Notes under the pieces: generated by a model
Database searches by the model: none
Told to the model about the DNA's origin: nothing
What the model saw: only the letters and a program-made list of their open reading frames with translations
Source: Psychrobacter coccoides
Lineage (GTDB): Bacteria > Pseudomonadota > Gammaproteobacteria > Pseudomonadales > Moraxellaceae
Length of the DNA stretch: 64,000 nt
Direction: 5' to 3'
Assembly: GCF_017498085.1 (NCBI RefSeq)
Contig: NZ_JAGBKM010000010.1
Span: 36,047-100,046 of the forward strand
Position numbers and translations under genes: made by a program
Shown: positions 1 through 9,121 of the stretch, piece by piece
How positions within the stretch are numbered: the stretch's first letter is position 1
Layout: each line of letters begins with the position of its first letter

Positions 1-34
1 CTCGCTGCCTTAAATTTTGCCAAGGAGGGCAACT

Positions 35-1450
35 ATGTTTAGCACCTTTGCTATCGTTATCACTTTATTATTATTGATGTTCTTTGCCTATCGCGGCTAC
101 TCTGTGCTGATTTTAGCCCCAATTATGGCAACACTAGCCGTCCTGCTTTCAGGCGATTTTTTAAATAGTATCCCCGCTTATACTGATGTGTTTATGGGCG
201 CACTCAGTGGGTTTTTACTGAAGTTCTTTCCTATTTTCTTATTGGGCGCATTGTTTGGACGTTTGATGGCAGACTCTGGCGCTGCCACAGCGATTGCCAA
301 TACGGTGGTCGAAAAACTCGGTGCCAGCAAAGCCATTTTAGCGGTTATCTTAGTCTGTGCGATTTTGACCTACGGCGGCGTTTCTTTATTTGTAGTGGCC
401 TTTGCCATCTATCCTATCGCTAAAGACTTATTCAAAGCTGCTGATATCCCTAAACGCTTGATTCCAGCAGCGATTGCGCTTGGTTCATTTACCTTTACCA
501 TGACGGCTTTACCAGGCACGCCTGCGATTCAAAACGCCATTCCGATTCCTTATTATAATACCAACGTCTTTGCCGCACCGGTATTAGGCATCATCGGTGG
601 TACGATTATGTTTATTTGTGGTTGGTTATGGCTGCAATCACGAGCCAAAAAAGCCAATGCAGCGGGCGAAGGCTATGGTCAACACGATGAGGAAGATGTC
701 GGCGGTGTGGGCGCTGTAAAAAAGGAATCTGAGACACTCAGTACGCATCATACGTCCTTTACCGTTGCTATGATTCCGTTGATACTGGTCATCGGTCTCA
801 ACGCTATTTTGACTTACTTCGTCTTTCCATCAATGGACTTTAGCCCCTTACAAGCTCAGTTCCCTGACCTCAATATTGCAGGTTCGCTTGGCTTATGGTC
901 GATTATTATCTCGTTGGTGGTGGCTTGTGTGGTGTTGATTCTACTGCGTCTTGGGCATTGGAATGATTTACAAAAAACCATCAACCGCGGTACTTATGAC
1001 TCGATGTTGCCGATTTTTAACACAGCATCAGAGGTGGGTTATGGTGCAGTGATTGCCTCATTGGCAGGTTTTCTTATCATTCGTGATAGTATCTTGAACC
1101 TAAACCCTGAAAACCCATTGATTTCTGAAGCGGTGGCGATGACCACGCTGGCCGGTATCACAGGTTCGTCGTCTGGTGGCTTGAGTATTGCGCTCTCAAC
1201 GCTTGGTGATGATTACTTAAGAATGGCGGTAGAGGCTGGGATTGATCCTGAGCTGATGCACCGTGTCGCTGTCATGGCAGCAGGTGGGCTTGATACCCTG
1301 CCACATAGTGGAGCGGTCATTACCCTACTGGCAATCTGTGGCTTGACTCATAAGCAGTCTTATCTAAATCTGGCGATGGTGACGATGGTGATTCCTTTGA
1401 TTGCGGTCATCGCCATCATCACTCTAGGGACCCTGTTTGGCTCTTTTTAA
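35..1450 (+). CDS. GntP-family permease
   Basis: This is a polytopic inner-membrane protein of about 471 residues, almost entirely hydrophobic, with roughly a dozen membrane segments. The charged stretch near residues 205-235 would be the central cytoplasmic loop. Overall character and the conserved G-rich re-entrant segments (TALPGTPAIQN near the middle, GITGSSSGG and GGLDTLPHSGAV near the C-terminus) match the GntP gluconate:H+ symporter family. Members carry gluconate, glycerate or other small hydroxy acids, and the substrate cannot be read here. The ATG at 35 follows a strong AAGGAGGG ribosome-binding site at 22-29. A TTG at 17 in the same frame is rejected because it lies upstream of that site. 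A terminator follows, so this gene ends its transcription unit. Confidence 0.85.
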   Translation: MFSTFAIVITLLLLMFFAYRGYSVLILAPIMATLAVLLSGDFLNSIPAYTDVFMGALSGFLLKFFPIFLLGALFGRLMADSGAATAIANTVVEKLGASKAILAVILVCAILTYGGVSLFVVAFAIYPIAKDLFKAADIPKRLIPAAIALGSFTFTMTALPGTPAIQNAIPIPYYNTNVFAAPVLGIIGGTIMFICGWLWLQSRAKKANAAGEGYGQHDEEDVGGVGAVKKESETLSTHHTSFTVAMIPLILVIGLNAILTYFVFPSMDFSPLQAQFPDLNIAGSLGLWSIIISLVVACVVLILLRLGHWNDLQKTINRGTYDSMLPIFNTASEVGYGAVIASLAGFLIIRDSILNLNPENPLISEAVAMTTLAGITGSSSGGLSIALSTLGDDYLRMAVEAGIDPELMHRVAVMAAGGLDTLPHSGAVITLLAICGLTHKQSYLNLAMVTMVIPLIAVIAIITLGTLFGSF

Positions 1451-1480
1451 TCTCTAGATACGACGCCTCTTTTATATGTA

Positions 1481-1512
1481 ACCCACTTAGCCCAGTGCTG
1501 GGTGGGTTTTTG
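1481..1512 (+). terminator. Rho-independent terminator after the GntP permease
   Basis: ACCCAC and CCCAG pair with CTGGGTGGGT through a bulged stem, followed directly by a run of five T. It lies 30 bp after the permease stop codon. Confidence 0.7.
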
Positions 1513-1686
1513 ACCGTTTATGGGTAGGTTATAAGCAGATAATTGATAAGCATCGGCACAAATTTAGCGGAATTACGGTATCATAGGCACACTTTTTTAA
1601 TTTTTTAGTATTGATAACATTGCGTCTAATGGCCATAAAGCGCTTGTGATGTTTGACAACCAACCCGTTTTTATAAAATATAGGTG

Positions 1687-3768
1687 ATGAAAGTGCGTGA
1701 GATTTTAGTAACCAGTGCGCTGCCCTACGCCAATGGTGATATTCATTTGGGGCATCTTGTAGAGTATATTCAAACTGACATTTGGGCCCGGGCGATGAAA
1801 GCACAAGGCCACCAAGTGACCTATGTTTGCGCTGACGATGCACACGGTACTGCCATCATGCTAAAAGCCGAAGAAAATGGCATCACACCTGAAGAGCAAA
1901 TCGCATCAGTCAAGGCAGCTCATGAGGCAGACTTTGCTAAATTCTTGATTGAGTTTGATAATTATCACACCACCCACTCTGAAGAAAACAAACACTTCTC
2001 CGAGCTGATCTATCGCCGTCTCAATAGTGCCGGTCACATCTCCACTCATGATGTTAAGCAGTTGTTTGATCCCAAAAAACAGCTGTTTCTGGCCGATCGG
2101 TTTGTCAAAGGCACTTGTCCTGAGTGTGACTCTCCAGATCAATACGGCGATAACTGCGAAGTCTGCGGTACAACCTATGATGCCACAGATCTAAAAGACC
2201 CACGCTCGACTCTATCAAGTGCCACGCCTATACTCAAAACCTCCAAGCATTACTTCTTTGATTTGCCAGAGTTTGAGCAATTCTTAAAAGACTGGACACG
2301 TAGTGACAATCGCTTGCAGACGTCAGTCGCCAATAAGCTGCAAGAATGGTTTGACGCAGGCTTAGCCAGCTGGGATATCTCAAGAGATGCGCCATACTTT
2401 GGTTTTCAGATTCCAGACACCCCAAGTGATGAGCCAGATAAATACTTTTATGTCTGGTTAGATGCCCCTGTCGGTTATATGGCAAGCTTCAAAAACTTAT
2501 GTGATAAACGCGCTGGAACCGAGCGGGCGTTAGACTTTGATCGCTATTGGTTACAAGAAAACGAAAACAAAACCGAAGTTTATCACTTTATTGGTAAAGA
2601 CATCGTTTACTTCCATGCCCTATTTTGGCCAGCCATGCTCGCTGGTAGCGAATTCCGGACGCCTACAGGTGTGTTCGCACACGGCTTCTTGATGGTCAAC
2701 GGCGAGAAGATGAGTAAGTCACGTGGTACTTTTATCAAAGCTGAGACCTACGCTGAACACTTGCACCCAGAGTACTTACGTTACTACTTTGCCAGCAAGC
2801 TCACTGATAAAGTCGAAGACATTAACCTTGATTTAGAAGACTTTATGCAAAAAGTCAACTCTGATCTGGTCGGCAAAGTGGTCAATATCGCCAGTCGCAG
2901 CGCTGGGTTTTTGGTAAAAAAATACGACGGCATGCTCTCAGAGGTTTGCGCTGAGCCTAAGCTGTTAGAAGACATTACCAAAACAGGCGATGAAATTGCC
3001 GCTGCTTATGAAAACCGTGAATTTAGTCGTGCGATGCGCTTAATCATGCAGTGTGCCGATAAAGCCAACGAATATATCGATGAGAAAAAGCCTTGGGCGC
3101 TGGCGAAGCTTGAAGGTACTGAACAAGAAGTACAAGACGTCTGCTCAGTCGCCATCAACATCTTCCGTCAACTGATGGTTTATCTTGCACCCGTCCTGCC
3201 TGAACTGACCGCCAATGCCAAAGGGTTTTTAAACATTGACGACCTGAGCTTTGCGAGCCGCCATGAGTGGCTACTCGGTCACAAGATCAATAAGTTTAAG
3301 CCACTGATGCAGCGTATTGAAGAAAAAGACGTCGCAGCGATGGTCGACGCTTCAAAAGCATCGCTAGAGCAAACCGCCACGCCTGCAACCAGCAACTCTA
3401 CCAAATCAGCAGCAGATACCAAGACAGATGCGCAAGCCGACTATATCGGTATCGAAGATTTTAGCAAGGTTGAGATGAAGGTGGCGCACGTGTTGGCATG
3501 CAATCATGTCGAGGGCGCAGATAAGCTTTTGCAATTCACGCTAGACGTCGGCGAAGACAAACCACGCAATGCATTTAGTGGCATTCGTAAGTTTTATGAG
3601 CCTGAGCAATTGCTTGATAAAAAGGTAATCTGTGTCACTAATCTTGCCCCACGCAAGATGAAGTTTGGGGTATCCGAAGGCATGGTGCTATCGACTGGCG
3701 ATCCAAAGACTGGACTGACAGTGGTGACATTACCTGATGACTGCGTGGTTGGGGATCAGTTGGCTTAA
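1687..3768 (+). CDS. metG: Methionyl-tRNA synthetase
   Basis: MetG charges tRNA-Met with methionine in the cytoplasm. Visible class I signatures are HLGH at residues 20-23 and KMSKS at about 341-345. A zinc-binding knuckle of the CPEC...CEVC type lies near residues 144-160. The C-terminal 100 residues ([16 protein letters not shown] onward) form the appended EMAP/Trbp111-like tRNA-binding and dimerisation domain, so this is the long form of the enzyme at 693 residues. The start is not certain. ATG 1687 is used, but GTG 1693 has a better spaced AGGTGA site and would give the commonly seen [15 protein letters not shown] start. A terminator follows the gene. Confidence 0.97.
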   Translation: MKVREILVTSALPYANGDIHLGHLVEYIQTDIWARAMKAQGHQVTYVCADDAHGTAIMLKAEENGITPEEQIASVKAAHEADFAKFLIEFDNYHTTHSEENKHFSELIYRRLNSAGHISTHDVKQLFDPKKQLFLADRFVKGTCPECDSPDQYGDNCEVCGTTYDATDLKDPRSTLSSATPILKTSKHYFFDLPEFEQFLKDWTRSDNRLQTSVANKLQEWFDAGLASWDISRDAPYFGFQIPDTPSDEPDKYFYVWLDAPVGYMASFKNLCDKRAGTERALDFDRYWLQENENKTEVYHFIGKDIVYFHALFWPAMLAGSEFRTPTGVFAHGFLMVNGEKMSKSRGTFIKAETYAEHLHPEYLRYYFASKLTDKVEDINLDLEDFMQKVNSDLVGKVVNIASRSAGFLVKKYDGMLSEVCAEPKLLEDITKTGDEIAAAYENREFSRAMRLIMQCADKANEYIDEKKPWALAKLEGTEQEVQDVCSVAINIFRQLMVYLAPVLPELTANAKGFLNIDDLSFASRHEWLLGHKINKFKPLMQRIEEKDVAAMVDASKASLEQTATPATSNSTKSAADTKTDAQADYIGIEDFSKVEMKVAHVLACNHVEGADKLLQFTLDVGEDKPRNAFSGIRKFYEPEQLLDKKVICVTNLAPRKMKFGVSEGMVLSTGDPKTGLTVVTLPDDCVVGDQLA

Positions 3769-3813
3769 CCCGTTTGCTTCAGATGTTCGATACTGAAGGT
3801 CAGCTTTGGTTAT

Positions 3814-3843
3814 AAAAAAGACGTCACTTAGGCGTCTTTTTTT
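3814..3843 (+). terminator. Terminator after metG
   Basis: AAAAGACG pairs with CGTCTTTT around a short loop and is followed by a T run, 45 bp after the metG stop. Confidence 0.8.
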
Positions 3844-3888
3844 ATAACGTGGTCTTATAGGTTTTTATGGTGTAGGTGCTATTTATAG

Positions 3889-3936
3889 CCACTGAAAACC
3901 GCTGAAAACCGCTGAAAACCGCTGAAAACCGCTGAA
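3889..3936. repeat. 10-bp tandem repeat, GCTGAAAACC unit
   Basis: Three perfect copies of GCTGAAAACC occupy 3901-3930. They are flanked by a variant copy starting with A at 3891 and a partial copy at 3931-3936. The array is non-coding and lies between the metG terminator and the first binding-protein gene. It looks like a slippage-prone simple repeat. Confidence 0.9.
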
Positions 3937-4227
3937 TAAAACCACTCATACCTCATCATATAGTATCTATGACGAATACGTTTTAATTTTTTATTGCGAT
4001 AACTTACATTACTGTCATAATATGAACATAATGATCGATGGATCGATGACTTAATGGTTAGCCGGCTATCTTGGTATCAACATAATACTGACTGGGCTAA
4101 CCTGCATTTTCTTTTACCACTTTCAAAATTAAAACCATAAAACCAACCCATATCGACAATGCTTTAGACAAGCTTGGTGATATTACCTTAATTTTGAGAC
4201 TGGCTTTACTAATGAGTTACATTAATA
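3937..4227 (+). promoter_or_regulatory. Upstream region of the ABC importer genes with a long-loop hairpin
   Basis: This AT-rich leader has no credible ORF. GGTTAGCC at 4056-4063 and GGCTAACC at 4095-4102 are a perfect 8-bp inverted repeat with a 31-nt loop. GATCGATGGATCGATG at 4033-4048 is a short internal repeat. The promoter of the ABC importer genes is expected here, but I could not place -35 and -10 boxes with confidence. Confidence 0.35.
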
Positions 4228-5280
4228 ATGAATATTGCTTCTACTCTACGCTTTAGCCTATATGGTGCTGCTCTGAGCGCCACCCTTGGATTGATCGGTT
4301 GCTCAAACTCTACAGATACGACGGCATCGACTGATGAGAGCGCAGCGACTGAGACAGATAAACCCGCCAAATCACTTGCCATTACCCAAATCGTCGAGCA
4401 CCCTTCATTAGATGCAATGCGCCGTGGCATCATTGATGAGCTGGCAGACAATGGCTATATCGAAGGCCAAAATCTAACCGTTAACTTCCAAAGCGCCCAA
4501 GGTAACACAGCGACAGCGGGCCAAATTGCGAAACAGTTCGCTGGTGATATGCCTGACGCTATTGTTGCTATCTCCACGCCGTCAGCACAATCGGTAGTCG
4601 CTTCAACCAAGACCGTGCCGGTCATTTATACTGCCATCTCAGACCCTGTCGCGGCCAAGCTAATCGATGAAAATGACGTCCCTATCCAATCTAACGTGAC
4701 AGGACTCTCAAGCGAGCTGCCTATCGAGCCACAGCTTGATAATATTTTGAAGATTGTGCCTGATGCAAAAACCATTGGCTATGTCTATAGCCCAGGTGAG
4801 GTCAACTCCGTAGTGGTGCTCAATCAACTCAAAGAAGCCGCTCCAGCACATGGCCTTGAGATATTAGATGTAACCGCCAACCGGCCAACAGACGTTGCGA
4901 TGGCGACCCGTAGTCTGGCCGGCCGCGCAGATGTTATTTATACCTCACTAGACAATAACGTTGTTTCAGCATTTGAAGCGATGGCAGGTGCAGCCAATGA
5001 GCTAGATATCCCCGTGATTGCGTCAGATGAGTTTAGTGTGAGACGTGGGGCTACAGCGGCACTGGGTGTCAATGATTATGACTTTGGTCGTACTACTGGC
5101 GAGATGGTCTACCGTGTGTTAAATGGTGAAGCCATCACCGATATCTCACCACAAATCATGAACACACTGACTTTATATGTCAGTCCTAAGCATGCGGCTG
5201 AACAAGGTACGACCCTGACAGCTGAAGTACTGAGCGATGCCATTAATGTTGATACAGATAGCCAAGCTGACAGCAAATAA
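4228..5280 (+). CDS. ABC transporter substrate-binding lipoprotein (ABC_sub_bind family), copy 1
   Basis: This is a periplasmic ligand-binding protein predicted to be anchored as a lipoprotein. The 24-residue signal ends in a lipobox (LIGC, Cys at about residue 25), followed by a Ser/Thr-rich linker. The mature part belongs to the ABC_sub_bind (PF04392/TrpX) family, with motifs such as VEHPSLDAMRRG, FQSAQGNTATAGQIAKQF and YVYSPGEVNS. It is 350 residues long, usual for the family. The next gene encodes a close paralogue, and a permease and an ATPase follow on the same strand, so these four probably form one importer. Characterised TrpXYZ systems take up tryptophan, but the ligand here is not established. 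The start codon has no clear Shine-Dalgarno sequence. Confidence 0.88.
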   Translation: MNIASTLRFSLYGAALSATLGLIGCSNSTDTTASTDESAATETDKPAKSLAITQIVEHPSLDAMRRGIIDELADNGYIEGQNLTVNFQSAQGNTATAGQIAKQFAGDMPDAIVAISTPSAQSVVASTKTVPVIYTAISDPVAAKLIDENDVPIQSNVTGLSSELPIEPQLDNILKIVPDAKTIGYVYSPGEVNSVVVLNQLKEAAPAHGLEILDVTANRPTDVAMATRSLAGRADVIYTSLDNNVVSAFEAMAGAANELDIPVIASDEFSVRRGATAALGVNDYDFGRTTGEMVYRVLNGEAITDISPQIMNTLTLYVSPKHAAEQGTTLTAEVLSDAINVDTDSQADSK

Positions 5281-5352
5281 ACAGTAGCGCACCTTATTAT
5301 AAAATTTCGATTTTTTGTATGGAAACACCATTTACCTTTAGGAGTAAGACTC

Positions 5353-6369
5353 ATGTTGTACCAAAATCGTTTTGCCAAAGCATTACTATGGGGCGGTGTC
5401 TGCACCGCTATTTTGACTGGCTGTAATCAGTCGGCTCAAGACACTACTGAGGCGACATCTGGCGACGCCGCTACTGAAATAAAAACCGTTGCGATTACTG
5501 CCATTGTTGAACATCCAGCGCTCGACGATGTGCGTAAAGGGGTCATAGACGAGCTAAATGAGACAGGGTTTAAAGAAAGTGAAAACCTAGAGATCAACTT
5601 CCAAAGCGCACAAGGCAACACCGCTACAGCAGGACAGATTGCCAAGCAGTTTGTGGCAGACTCTCCAGATGTCATCGTTGCTATCGCTACGCCTTCAGCT
5701 CAGTCAGTGGCTGCTGCAACCAGCACAATTCCTATGGTGTTTTCAGCGGTAACTGATCCAGTAGCTGCCAAGCTAGTACCCAAGCTCGATGGCTCTGGCA
5801 CCAACGTCACAGGTGCATCAGATGCTCTCCCCTATGAGCCACAAATTGAGCTGATGCGTCAAATCATCCCAGATCTAGAAAACGTCGGTTACGTCTACAG
5901 CCCAGGCGAGGTCAACTCAACCATCGTATTAAAAGCATTGAAAGACAACCTTGGTCCACTAGGCATTAATGTGCATGAAGCACCTGCTCAGCGTAGTAAT
6001 GACATCGCTATGGCAGCACGTAGCCTAGAAGGTAAGGTCGATATGATCTATACCTCAACAGACAACAACGTGGTATCCGCCTACGAGTCATTGTACCAAA
6101 TCGCTAAAGAAAGCAAGATTCCACTCATTGCTTCAGATACCAGCTCAGTTGAGCGTGGTGCTATTGCTGCCTTAGGTGTAAACTATTATGATCTTGGCCG
6201 TGAAACCGGTAAGATTGTTGGCCGTATTTTAAATGGTGAGAATGCAGGCGAGATCCCTATTTATACGCCACAAACCTTAGACCTATATGTCAGTCCAAAC
6301 CATGCGAAAGAAGAAGGCATTACCTTGCCACAAGCTGTTATCGATAGAGCCAAAGAGGTGGTAGAATAA
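5353..6369 (+). CDS. ABC transporter substrate-binding lipoprotein (ABC_sub_bind family), copy 2
   Basis: This 338-residue paralogue of the preceding protein probably arose by tandem duplication. It shares the blocks FQSAQGNTATAGQIAKQF and YVYSPGEVNS and has the same overall layout. The signal ends in the lipobox LTGC (Cys at about residue 24), so it should be an inner-membrane-anchored periplasmic lipoprotein. An AGGAGT ribosome-binding site precedes ATG 5353 at good spacing, better than for copy 1. Either both proteins feed the single downstream permease and ATPase with different ligands, or one is redundant. The sequence does not decide. Confidence 0.88.
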   Translation: MLYQNRFAKALLWGGVCTAILTGCNQSAQDTTEATSGDAATEIKTVAITAIVEHPALDDVRKGVIDELNETGFKESENLEINFQSAQGNTATAGQIAKQFVADSPDVIVAIATPSAQSVAAATSTIPMVFSAVTDPVAAKLVPKLDGSGTNVTGASDALPYEPQIELMRQIIPDLENVGYVYSPGEVNSTIVLKALKDNLGPLGINVHEAPAQRSNDIAMAARSLEGKVDMIYTSTDNNVVSAYESLYQIAKESKIPLIASDTSSVERGAIAALGVNYYDLGRETGKIVGRILNGENAGEIPIYTPQTLDLYVSPNHAKEEGITLPQAVIDRAKEVVE

Positions 6370-6411
6370 CGGTTAGTTGTCGTTTATTGTGTATAAAAAT
6401 GGCCATATTTA

Positions 6412-6442
6412 TAGGGCGTGTTGACTGTTCAACACGCCCTAA
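6412..6442. terminator. Perfect 13-bp inverted repeat, TAGGGCGTGTTGA type
   Basis: TAGGGCGTGTTGA and TCAACACGCCCTA flank a 4-nt loop. It is a very stable hairpin 42 bp after the second binding protein, but has no T run. It could partly terminate transcription or protect the upstream mRNA end, lowering permease expression relative to binding protein. Its outer bases match the ends of the MITE-like repeats at 24235 and 41607. Confidence 0.55.
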
Positions 6443-6642
6443 TGTGCTACTGCTAATAACGGTCATCATGACATGTTTTGGTTTACCCTAACTGCAGATT
6501 GCTTAATCTGTTAAATTCACCGCTTAGCCGTTTAGCTAACACATATTCATCGACAAGAAGGCGCTGATATAGACCACTTTCTATGAATTGATAAACCACA
6601 CTATCATTCGCTAAACGCTTGGTTATGACTTATTGATCTCTT

Positions 6643-7542
6643 ATGTCTTTAATTGCTTTTTTTGGTGCGCTTGAAAGCGGTCTGATTTATGGCCTAGTAG
6701 CACTTGGTGTACTGATCTCATTTCGTACGCTCGACTTCCCCGACTTGACGGCTGACGGTAGCTTTCCCTTAGGTGGTGCGGTTGCGGGCATCTCCATCAT
6801 AGCAGGAATCAACCCTTGGTTGGCCTGTCTCTTTGGTATGTTGGCGGGCTCTGTCGCTGGTATCGTCACGGCTTGGTTGCATGTCAAGCTTGGTATCCTG
6901 CAGCTGCTTGCCAGTATCCTGGTCATGGTCGCACTATATTCGGTCAACCTCCGTATCATGGGTGCCCCAAACTTACCACTGCTTGGCGAGACCACAGTAT
7001 TTAGCACCTTGGTGAATGACAGTAACGGCTTTTGGATGCGCTGCTTGATTATTGCTGTGGTAGTGATAGTGGCAAAACTATTCTTAGATTGGTTTTATAG
7101 TACCGAGTCAGGTCTCTCGATGCGAGCGACTGGCTCTAATCTACGCATGGCACAGGCGCAAGGCATCAACACATCAAAGATGACCGTCATCGGTATGGCC
7201 ATCTCTAATGGACTAATCGCTTTAGCAGGAGCGCTGTTTGTACAGACCCAAGGTGGCGCTGATATCTCTATTGGTATCGGTACCATTGTCATTGGTCTGG
7301 CAGCTGTTATCATCGGTGAAACCATCATCCCTGCCAAGCGTATTTGGCTGATTACTTTTGCCGTGATTCTTGGGGCGGTGCTCTATAAGCTCTTTATTCA
7401 GGTCGCCCTATCAAGTGATACGCTGCGTAGTATTGGCTTTGGTCCGCAGGATTTGAACTTGATTACAGCGCTACTTGTGGTAGCAGCATTGGTATTGCCC
7501 AAGGCCAAAACCAAGTTTTTATCTCGTAAAGTTCGTGCGTAA
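6643..7542 (+). CDS. ABC transporter permease (BPD_transp_2 family)
   Basis: This inner-membrane permease has about eight hydrophobic segments in 299 residues and belongs to the branched-chain/ribose-type permease superfamily that partners ABC_sub_bind proteins. The N-terminal ESGLIYGLVALGVLISFRTLDFPDLTADGSF stretch (read in two parts) and the loop TESGLSMRATGSNLRMAQAQG are characteristic. That loop is the likely EAA-like contact to the ATPase. The gene lies 273 bp after the second binding protein, separated by a strong hairpin, and 31 bp before the ATPase gene. No clear Shine-Dalgarno sequence precedes ATG 6643. Confidence 0.88.
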   Translation: MSLIAFFGALESGLIYGLVALGVLISFRTLDFPDLTADGSFPLGGAVAGISIIAGINPWLACLFGMLAGSVAGIVTAWLHVKLGILQLLASILVMVALYSVNLRIMGAPNLPLLGETTVFSTLVNDSNGFWMRCLIIAVVVIVAKLFLDWFYSTESGLSMRATGSNLRMAQAQGINTSKMTVIGMAISNGLIALAGALFVQTQGGADISIGIGTIVIGLAAVIIGETIIPAKRIWLITFAVILGAVLYKLFIQVALSSDTLRSIGFGPQDLNLITALLVVAALVLPKAKTKFLSRKVRA

Positions 7543-7573
7543 CATCACTGCGAAAACATAAGGAATAACGATT

Positions 7574-8368
7574 ATGATGCAAGCCAATGATTTACGCCTG
7601 ACCTTTAATCCTGGCACGCCCATTGAAAACCCTGCGCTACGTGGTATCAATCTCAATATCGCTGATGGCGAGTTTGTTACTGTTATCGGTACCAATGGCG
7701 CTGGTAAATCGACTTTTTTGAACGCTGTCAGCGGCACGACACGTGTCGATAGTGGCTCGATACTTCTAAACGGTATTGACGTCACCAAAAAAACCGCCCA
7801 TCAACGGGCACACTGGGTCGCTCGTGTGTTTCAGGATCCGATGGCGGGCACTTGTGAAGCCCTGACTATCGAAGAGAATATGGCACTGGCGTATAAGCGT
7901 GGCGGCAAGCGCAGCCTAAAGTTTGCCCTTAACTCAAACAATCGTGAGCTGTTTCGAGAGAGGCTCTCTGTGCTAAAGCTTGGCTTAGAAAACCGTCTCA
8001 CTGACCGTATGGGGCTCTTGTCTGGTGGTCAACGCCAAGCCGTGAGCTTGCTGATGGCGTCATTACAACCCTCCAAAATCTTATTGCTTGATGAGCATAC
8101 TGCAGCGCTTGATCCGAAGACTGCTGCGTTTGTCTTAGAGTTGACCGACAAAATCGTCACGGACAATCAGTTGACCACAATGATGGTGACGCATTCGATG
8201 CAGCAAGCACTAGCACACGGCACCCGTACGGTCATGCTGCATCAAGGCCAAGTGGTACTCGATGTGGCAGGTGATGACCGCAAAGGCATGACTGTGCATG
8301 ATTTGCTTGATATGTTTGAGCAGACACGAGGCGAGAAGGTTGAAGATGACAGCTTGATTTTGAGCTAA
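7574..8368 (+). CDS. ABC transporter ATP-binding protein of the same importer
   Basis: This is the cytoplasmic ATPase subunit, 264 residues. Walker A is GTNGAGKST at about residue 39, the signature LSGGQRQAV near 149, Walker B ILLLDEHTAALDP near 169, and the switch histidine is in MVTHSM. It resembles the LivG/TrpZ-type ATPases that accompany ABC_sub_bind systems. The start is preceded by an AAGGA site. ATG 7574 is followed at once by a second ATG, so the true start could be three bases later. A terminator closes the operon. Confidence 0.92.
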   Translation: MMQANDLRLTFNPGTPIENPALRGINLNIADGEFVTVIGTNGAGKSTFLNAVSGTTRVDSGSILLNGIDVTKKTAHQRAHWVARVFQDPMAGTCEALTIEENMALAYKRGGKRSLKFALNSNNRELFRERLSVLKLGLENRLTDRMGLLSGGQRQAVSLLMASLQPSKILLLDEHTAALDPKTAAFVLELTDKIVTDNQLTTMMVTHSMQQALAHGTRTVMLHQGQVVLDVAGDDRKGMTVHDLLDMFEQTRGEKVEDDSLILS

Positions 8369-8395
8369 TATGGTTTGTTCATTCCTGTTAGATAT

Positions 8396-8427
8396 AAGCC
8401 CATTTTTAATTTAAAGATGGGCTTTTT
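8396..8427 (+). terminator. Terminator after the ABC importer operon
   Basis: AAGCCCAT pairs with ATGGGCTT, followed by TTT. A partly similar second copy (AAAAATAGGCTTTT) follows immediately. It lies between the ATPase gene and the convergent response-regulator gene. Confidence 0.7.
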
Positions 8428-8461
8428 AATTTAAAAATAGGCTTTTGATTGTTGCAAGAGA

Positions 8462-9121
8462 TTAATCCGCTAACATAACCAGCTTTTGTATCAGCTCGCT
8501 GACATGCTGCGCTTGCATTTTTTTCATGACTTGTGAGCGATGCACCTCCACTGTTCGTACGGACACCTCTAAATGATCGGCGATGACTTTATTAATATTG
8601 CCTTGCATCAACTCATGCGCCACCTGCTTTTCTTTATCTGTTAGCTTTGCATAAAGCTTGCGAATTGCAAAAAGCTTGGCACGTTCAATCGTCAAGGTCT
8701 GAGCGTGTGCAATCGCCTCCTGTAGACGACGACTGTTAATGGGTTTTTCTAGATAATCTGCTGCGCCTTGCTTGAGCATCGTCACTGCATCAGGAATTTC
8801 ACCATTACCTGTTAACGCTATCAGCGCCATTGGACTATTGGCTTCATTAAGATGTACTTGCAGTGCTTGCCCGCTCATGTCTGGCATCATCAGATCGCTC
8901 ACTACTACGGCGGGACTATCAATGTCTACTTGCTGTAAGAATGCAACGGCGCTAGGCCATACTTGAGTGCGTAGCCCTAAACTGCTGATCAAAAACTCAC
9001 ATGAGGTGCGTACGCTTTCTTCGTCATCGATGATATGGATGACCAAAGATTCAGGCTCGATGTCTAGATCAGCACCGACTGCCATATTTAGACCCTTATC
9101 GGGTGTTTGTTGTGAGCTCAT
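8462..9121 (-). CDS. FixJ/TtrR-like response regulator
   Basis: This cytoplasmic two-component transcription regulator has 219 residues. The receiver domain spans about 25-140, with acidic pocket Asp32-Asp33, phosphoacceptor Asp76 in VVSDLMMPD and conserved Lys126. A LuxR-type helix-turn-helix spans about 155-215 (LTDKEKQVAHEL, NKVIADHLEVSVRTVEVHR). Its start codon overlaps the stop of the sensor kinase gene by 4 bp (ATGA), so the two are translationally coupled. Domain order matches FixJ, TodT and TtrR. The divergent cytochrome and tsdA genes are the most likely targets, which is inference from position. Confidence 0.93.
   Translation of the reverse strand: MSSQQTPDKGLNMAVGADLDIEPESLVIHIIDDEESVRTSCEFLISSLGLRTQVWPSAVAFLQQVDIDSPAVVVSDLMMPDMSGQALQVHLNEANSPMALIALTGNGEIPDAVTMLKQGAADYLEKPINSRRLQEAIAHAQTLTIERAKLFAIRKLYAKLTDKEKQVAHELMQGNINKVIADHLEVSVRTVEVHRSQVMKKMQAQHVSELIQKLVMLAD

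Noticed and set aside
1..34. End of an upstream gene before the GntP permease
   Set aside because: A TAA at 11-13 could end a frame, but too little sequence is present to support any gene.
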